A stretch of 64,000 bases of DNA, taken from Pilatotrama ljubarskyi. Lineage: Eukaryota; Basidiomycota; Agaricomycetes; Polyporales; Polyporaceae. Under the pieces are notes generated by a model that saw nothing but the letters and a program-made list of their open reading frames with translations, ran no database searches and was not told where the DNA came from. Below are positions 60,618 through 64,000 of this stretch, one piece after another. The DNA is taken from assembly GCA_022385805.1 (NCBI GenBank), contig MU277711.1:185344-249343 (forward strand). Reading direction: 5' to 3'. Positions within the stretch are counted from its first letter, which is position 1. The number at the start of each line of letters is the position of its first letter. The position numbers and the translations under genes are program-made.

Positions 60618-61218
60618 GAGGCGCGAGAGGAGTGATGGATGGGTGCTCGAGTAAGATCCCAAAGGCGGCGGAGAAGGGCCTTATAGGCGGGAGGAAGATA
60701 CGCTTTGGCTCTCCATACCTCTTTGTCCCCACGGAGTGTGGCCCGGAGAGTGACGCAGCGGCTCGGAGATCAGTACAAGCACTTCACGGAAGGCCCAAGC
60801 GCGCCATAGGAAGGTCTAGAAGTTCGCGAGGGAGACTGCTTTGTGCGGCGCCGAAGACCAAGCTGCCTGTGTATTTCGCCTGAATCAGATGGCCGAGGCA
60901 GTACGAGTGGCAATTGGCTGCGTTCGTATCCCAGCTCGTGGTAGAAGATCGCCCGCATTACCATAGCAGTAGCAGAGCCCCCTATATCAACCAGAGTCGT
61001 CGAGTGCAGCGCTGGGCGAGAAGAGGGAGACGAGCGCAGGCTGAAGACGGCGGTGGCTGAGGAGGAGGCGAGTGCTCCGGATGCAGAGACGCTCGCAACA
61101 GGCACAAACACTCGCCCGCCACCGTCGACGCGGTCCGGACCGTAGCTGCAACAGTGCAACTTGTCCGGTACTTCGACTTGGACGCGGTGGACGCAGTCGA
61201 CCGACGGCAACACAAGCT
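60618..61218. promoter_or_regulatory. Divergent promoter region of the zinc-finger-like gene and COQ4
   Basis: 600 bp between two start codons. Minus-strand open frames here start at non-ATG codons or short internal ATGs and have no recognisable domain. I see no strong TATA box. Confidence 0.45.
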
Positions 61219-62227
61219 ATGGCGCTCATTTCTTCTTCACTACGCGCTTCCAGACAAGCAGGGGCACTCCGGCTGGGAGCTGTGGCCTCCGCGAGCCGCG
61301 CGCCGCCACAACCACGTCGGTGGCAAGAACGCGGAGTCAAGACACAGCCGGCGTACGAGGGCCACGTCCCGCTCAATTGGTTCGAGGCGGGCTTCCTCAC
61401 GCTTGGGTCCGCCTTCATGTCACTCGCGAATCCTCGCAGGGGAGGTGCGTGACCCGCATTGTGCGCTGCAAAGTAGCCAAGCGTCATCCCGCAGCCCGCT
61501 AGATATGGTGGCCGCGCTAGGTGACCTCACCTCTGGGCCTGTGCTTCCCCGTTTGCGAGATGCGATGCTAGAGAGCGCGGAGGGCCGACAAATATTGAAG
61601 GAGCGACCACGAGTCAACTCCCACACGGTGGACATGGACAAACTCGCTCTCCTCCCTGAAGGCACCTTCGGGAACGCCTACGTGACCTGGCTCGAACGCT
61701 GCGGCGTCACCCCAGACACTAGAGAACCGGTACGCCAGGCTTCGGTAGCCCACTGCTACATATCGCTCATCCGGTAAATGCAGGTGCACTACGTGGATGA
61801 CCCCGAGCTCGCATACGTCATGCAACGCTACCGTGAATGCCACGACTTCTACCACTGCATCTGCGGCCTCCCCGTGAACGTCGAGTCCGAGCTCGCCCTC
61901 AAGTTCTTCGAGTTCGCCAACCTCGGCCTCCCCATGGCCGGCATCGCCGCCGCCTTCGGCCACCTCCGCCTCACGCAGGCGAAGCGCGAGCGCCTCTTCC
62001 GCGAGTTCGTCCCGTGGGCGATCAAGTGCGGGAGCTCTGCGCAAAGCTTGATCACCGTCTACTGGGAGAAGCGGTGGGAGCAGAATGTGGATGACATGAA
62101 GAAGGAGTTCGGGATCTGGGACCCGCCAGAGCCCCGATGGAGCAGGCCGCTGAGCGAGGCCAAGGCGGCTGCGGCGAAGAGACAGACAGACGCCCGAGCA
62201 AGGGCAGAGCAGGCGGCCTTTTTATAG
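61219..62227 (+). CDS. COQ4: Ubiquinone biosynthesis protein COQ4, mitochondrial
   Basis: Three exons. The N-terminus MALISSSLRASRQAGALRLG is Arg/Ser/Ala-rich with no acidic residue for about 40 residues, a typical mitochondrial presequence. The mature part starts YEGHVPLNWFEAGFLTLGSA. Intron 1 joins NPRRG to DMVAALGDLTSGPVLPRLRD; intron 2 joins TREP to VHYVDDPELAYVMQRYRECH. The family's metal-binding motif HDFYHCICGLPVNVESE (H-D-x2-H-x11-E) is complete, followed by ELALKFFEFANLGLPMAGIA and the Trp-rich WEKRWEQNVDDMKKEFGIWD. About 270 residues, the normal size. COQ4 sits on the matrix side of the inner membrane, organises the coenzyme Q synthome and has been assigned the oxidative decarboxylation at ring position C1. 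It converges on the second aminotransferase with 81 bp between stops. Confidence 0.96.
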
Positions 62228-62308
62228 CTGTTTGTGATACATTCATTGGTACATTCATCATACTTCCCGGGACTGCTCACGCTTCGACGGTCCCCCACTG
62301 TGTGAGCC

Positions 62309-64000
62309 TTAGGCACCCCGAGCCTCGAGAACGACGGCCCGCAGCCTCTTGATAGCCTCCTCGACGTCCGCCTCGTCCAAGAGGCTGAACGCGGCACGCA
62401 CGTAAGGCGTCTTGCCCCCGTCTGGCAGGAACACCGTCCCGGGCAGGGCAAGCACGCCCTTCTCCAACGCCTTCGTCCGGATGAGGCTCTCAGAGTCCTC
62501 CTCTTCCGCTCCCTTCGTCCCAGGCGCCTTGATCAGCAGCTTGAACCTGCGCACGCATCACACAGTGAGTCATGAGGCACGGGTGCCGCAAAGAGGGTGA
62601 ACTCCTCACCAGAAGAACATGCCCGCCTCGGGCGTGTCCCACTCGGCGAGCCCGTCGAGGTGCTTCCTCATGAGCCGCTCGAACACGTCGCGCTTACCCT
62701 TGTAGAACTGCGACACGGCGCGCGTGTGCGCCATGAAGTTCTCGTACCCCCACGAGTCGAGCAGCGCATGCGTGATCGCCTGCGTGAGCGAGGACGTCTG
62801 CAGGTTCGCTATCGCCGTCTGCGTCAATGTATGTCAATCGATTGCGTTCGGAGCGTACAGCTGACGGGTGCAGGGGGGGGAGAGGGCTCCAAGCGAGACG
62901 TACGTGCATGTCGATGGCCGTCATGATTGGCTCGGGTCCACAGCCGAATCCGATACGAATCCCGGAGGACAGGATCTTCGAGAGACTGTCGAAGCGGATG
63001 ACCCGTCCAACTTCAGGCTGCTCGAGCTCTAGGGAGAAGTAGGACGGCGGGCGCGGGGCAGCGCCGAAGTACAGGTAGTAGTACGGGTCGTCTGCAGGTG
63101 TCACACGCGAGGCGCAGAGATGACTCGTGAGACGGTGGGACGGTGAGCGGAGGCATGACATACCCTCGAGGATGAGGAAGTTGTGCTCGCGCGCAAGGGC
63201 GAGCACTTCTCGGCGGCGTTCTTCGGTGGCCGTCATGCCCGTTGGGTTTCCGCCGTACTCGAGGTGGTAGCCGTCAGGTTCAACCGTGCATCCCATCAAT
63301 GCCAAAGGGAGCTTACAGGCACGGTATACAGGATCTTGGGCTTGGGCTTCGAAGCGGGCCAGTTCTCGAGAGTGGACCGCAGAGAGGCGGAATTGATCCC
63401 ATGAGCATCGGTCGGCACAACTGCCAGTGCATGCGCGTTCAGCGTCCGAGGCCTTCCACCCCAGCGGGATCATGGATCTCACCGACGAACTCGCAGTTGA
63501 GGGACTCGAAAGTCGGCAAAACACCGCTGCAGATCGCGTTCGCTCGTGAGGCCCCTACCCAGGCGGCATCGCAGAGAGTTCCAGACTCACGCATACACAG
63601 GAGATTCGACCAGCACCGGCTCTCCGGGGTTCACCAGCGCGATGATCGCCTACACGAACCACCGTCAGCACCATCCTACCGCATTGAGAGGGTCCACGCC
63701 CGCGTTGGTATTCCTACTACCTTGTGTATGACGTCCTGCGACCCCGACCCGACGCTCACCCTCCACCCCTCCCCTTTCTTCCGCCCATGCTCGCGCTCCT
63801 GCAAGCCATGGATCCACTCAATCAGGCTCGGCAAGCCGGCGGTCGGACCGTACTGCAGGCCTTCGGCGAGTGCCTTCCCGGACAGCTCCGTGGTGACCTC
63901 CTCGTTGGGGTCTGTCGGGGAGCGCGCTTTGAGCTGGACGGAGGTAAGCGGGAAGGTCGCCGAATTGGGCTTGCCGGCGAGCAGGGAGATCATCCCCGGG
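62309..64000 (-). CDS. PLP-dependent aminotransferase, Aro8 type (copy 2, 5' end outside window)
   Basis: The minus-strand gene runs off the right window end, so its first exon is missing. Segments in order: MISLLAGKPNSATFPLTSVQ, LQYGPTAGLPSLIEWIHGLQ, VSVGSGSQDVIHKAIIALVN, LYTVPNGGNPTGMTATEERR, FLILEDDPYYYLYFGAAPRP, the PLP-lysine motif RFDSLSKILSSGIRIGFGCG, MRKHLDGLAEWDTPEAGMFF and the end TKALEKGVLALPGTVFLPDG plus AAFSLLDEADVEEAIKRLRA. Introns fall at the same places as in the copy at 33565-35499, for example after MFFW and after the VLH/DMH segment. That shows the pair arose by DNA duplication and not through an mRNA copy. The active-site Lys and substrate-loop residues are kept, so both copies should be active; different substrates are possible. 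Stop TAA is the complement of 62309-62311. Confidence 0.9.

Overview
The window is nuclear DNA of a filamentous basidiomycete, most likely an Agaricomycete. Reasons: genes are cut by many 45-65 bp GT-AG introns, intergenic gaps are short and on both strands, and two genes encode FunK1-type kinases, a family expanded in Agaricomycetes. Universal eukaryotic genes are present (Rpt2, ribosomal protein uL4, telomerase reverse transcriptase, COQ4, YIPF6). There is no sign of bacterial, viral or plasmid sequence. Because of splicing, each call gives the outer coding limits; exon joins were worked out by eye from splice signals, reading frame and family similarity.

Layout. 0-16.6 kb: a 5'-truncated PH-domain protein (Caf120/Skg3-like, +), a Ca3427-like periplasmic-binding-protein-fold gene (+), a conserved basidiomycete protein (-), the Golgi protein YIPF6/Yip4 (-) divergent from proteasomal ATPase Rpt2 (+). 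16.6-24 kb: an unassigned stretch, a Ser/Pro-rich disordered protein (+), a tiny probable mitochondrial membrane protein (-) and a TPR protein (+). 24-32.5 kb: telomerase reverse transcriptase TERT (+), convergent with an IQGAP-related RasGAP (-). 33.5-43.7 kb: an Aro8-like aminotransferase (-), ribosomal protein uL4 (+), a 52-residue Cys-rich protein with unusually long introns (+) and a CaMKK/SNF1-activating-type kinase (+). 44.8-48 kb: a coiled-coil protein with a C-terminal membrane segment (-). 48-58.8 kb: a gene-poor stretch with two foldback elements, then two divergent FunK1 kinase genes, one of which looks broken. 59.7-64 kb: a small zinc-finger-like protein (-), COQ4 (+) and a second Aro8-like aminotransferase (-) running off the window end.

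Most genes are housekeeping and not functionally linked. The most notable items are TERT with two tandem MCB boxes upstream, the FunK1 pair with a frameshift and tandem stops in one copy, two hairpin elements sharing an exact 26-bp loop core, a probable GC-AG intron, a start codon isolated on its own coding exon in Rpt2, and a 24-nt microexon between two long introns, one of them carrying a strong G-quadruplex motif. I did not find a convincing new multi-gene system.
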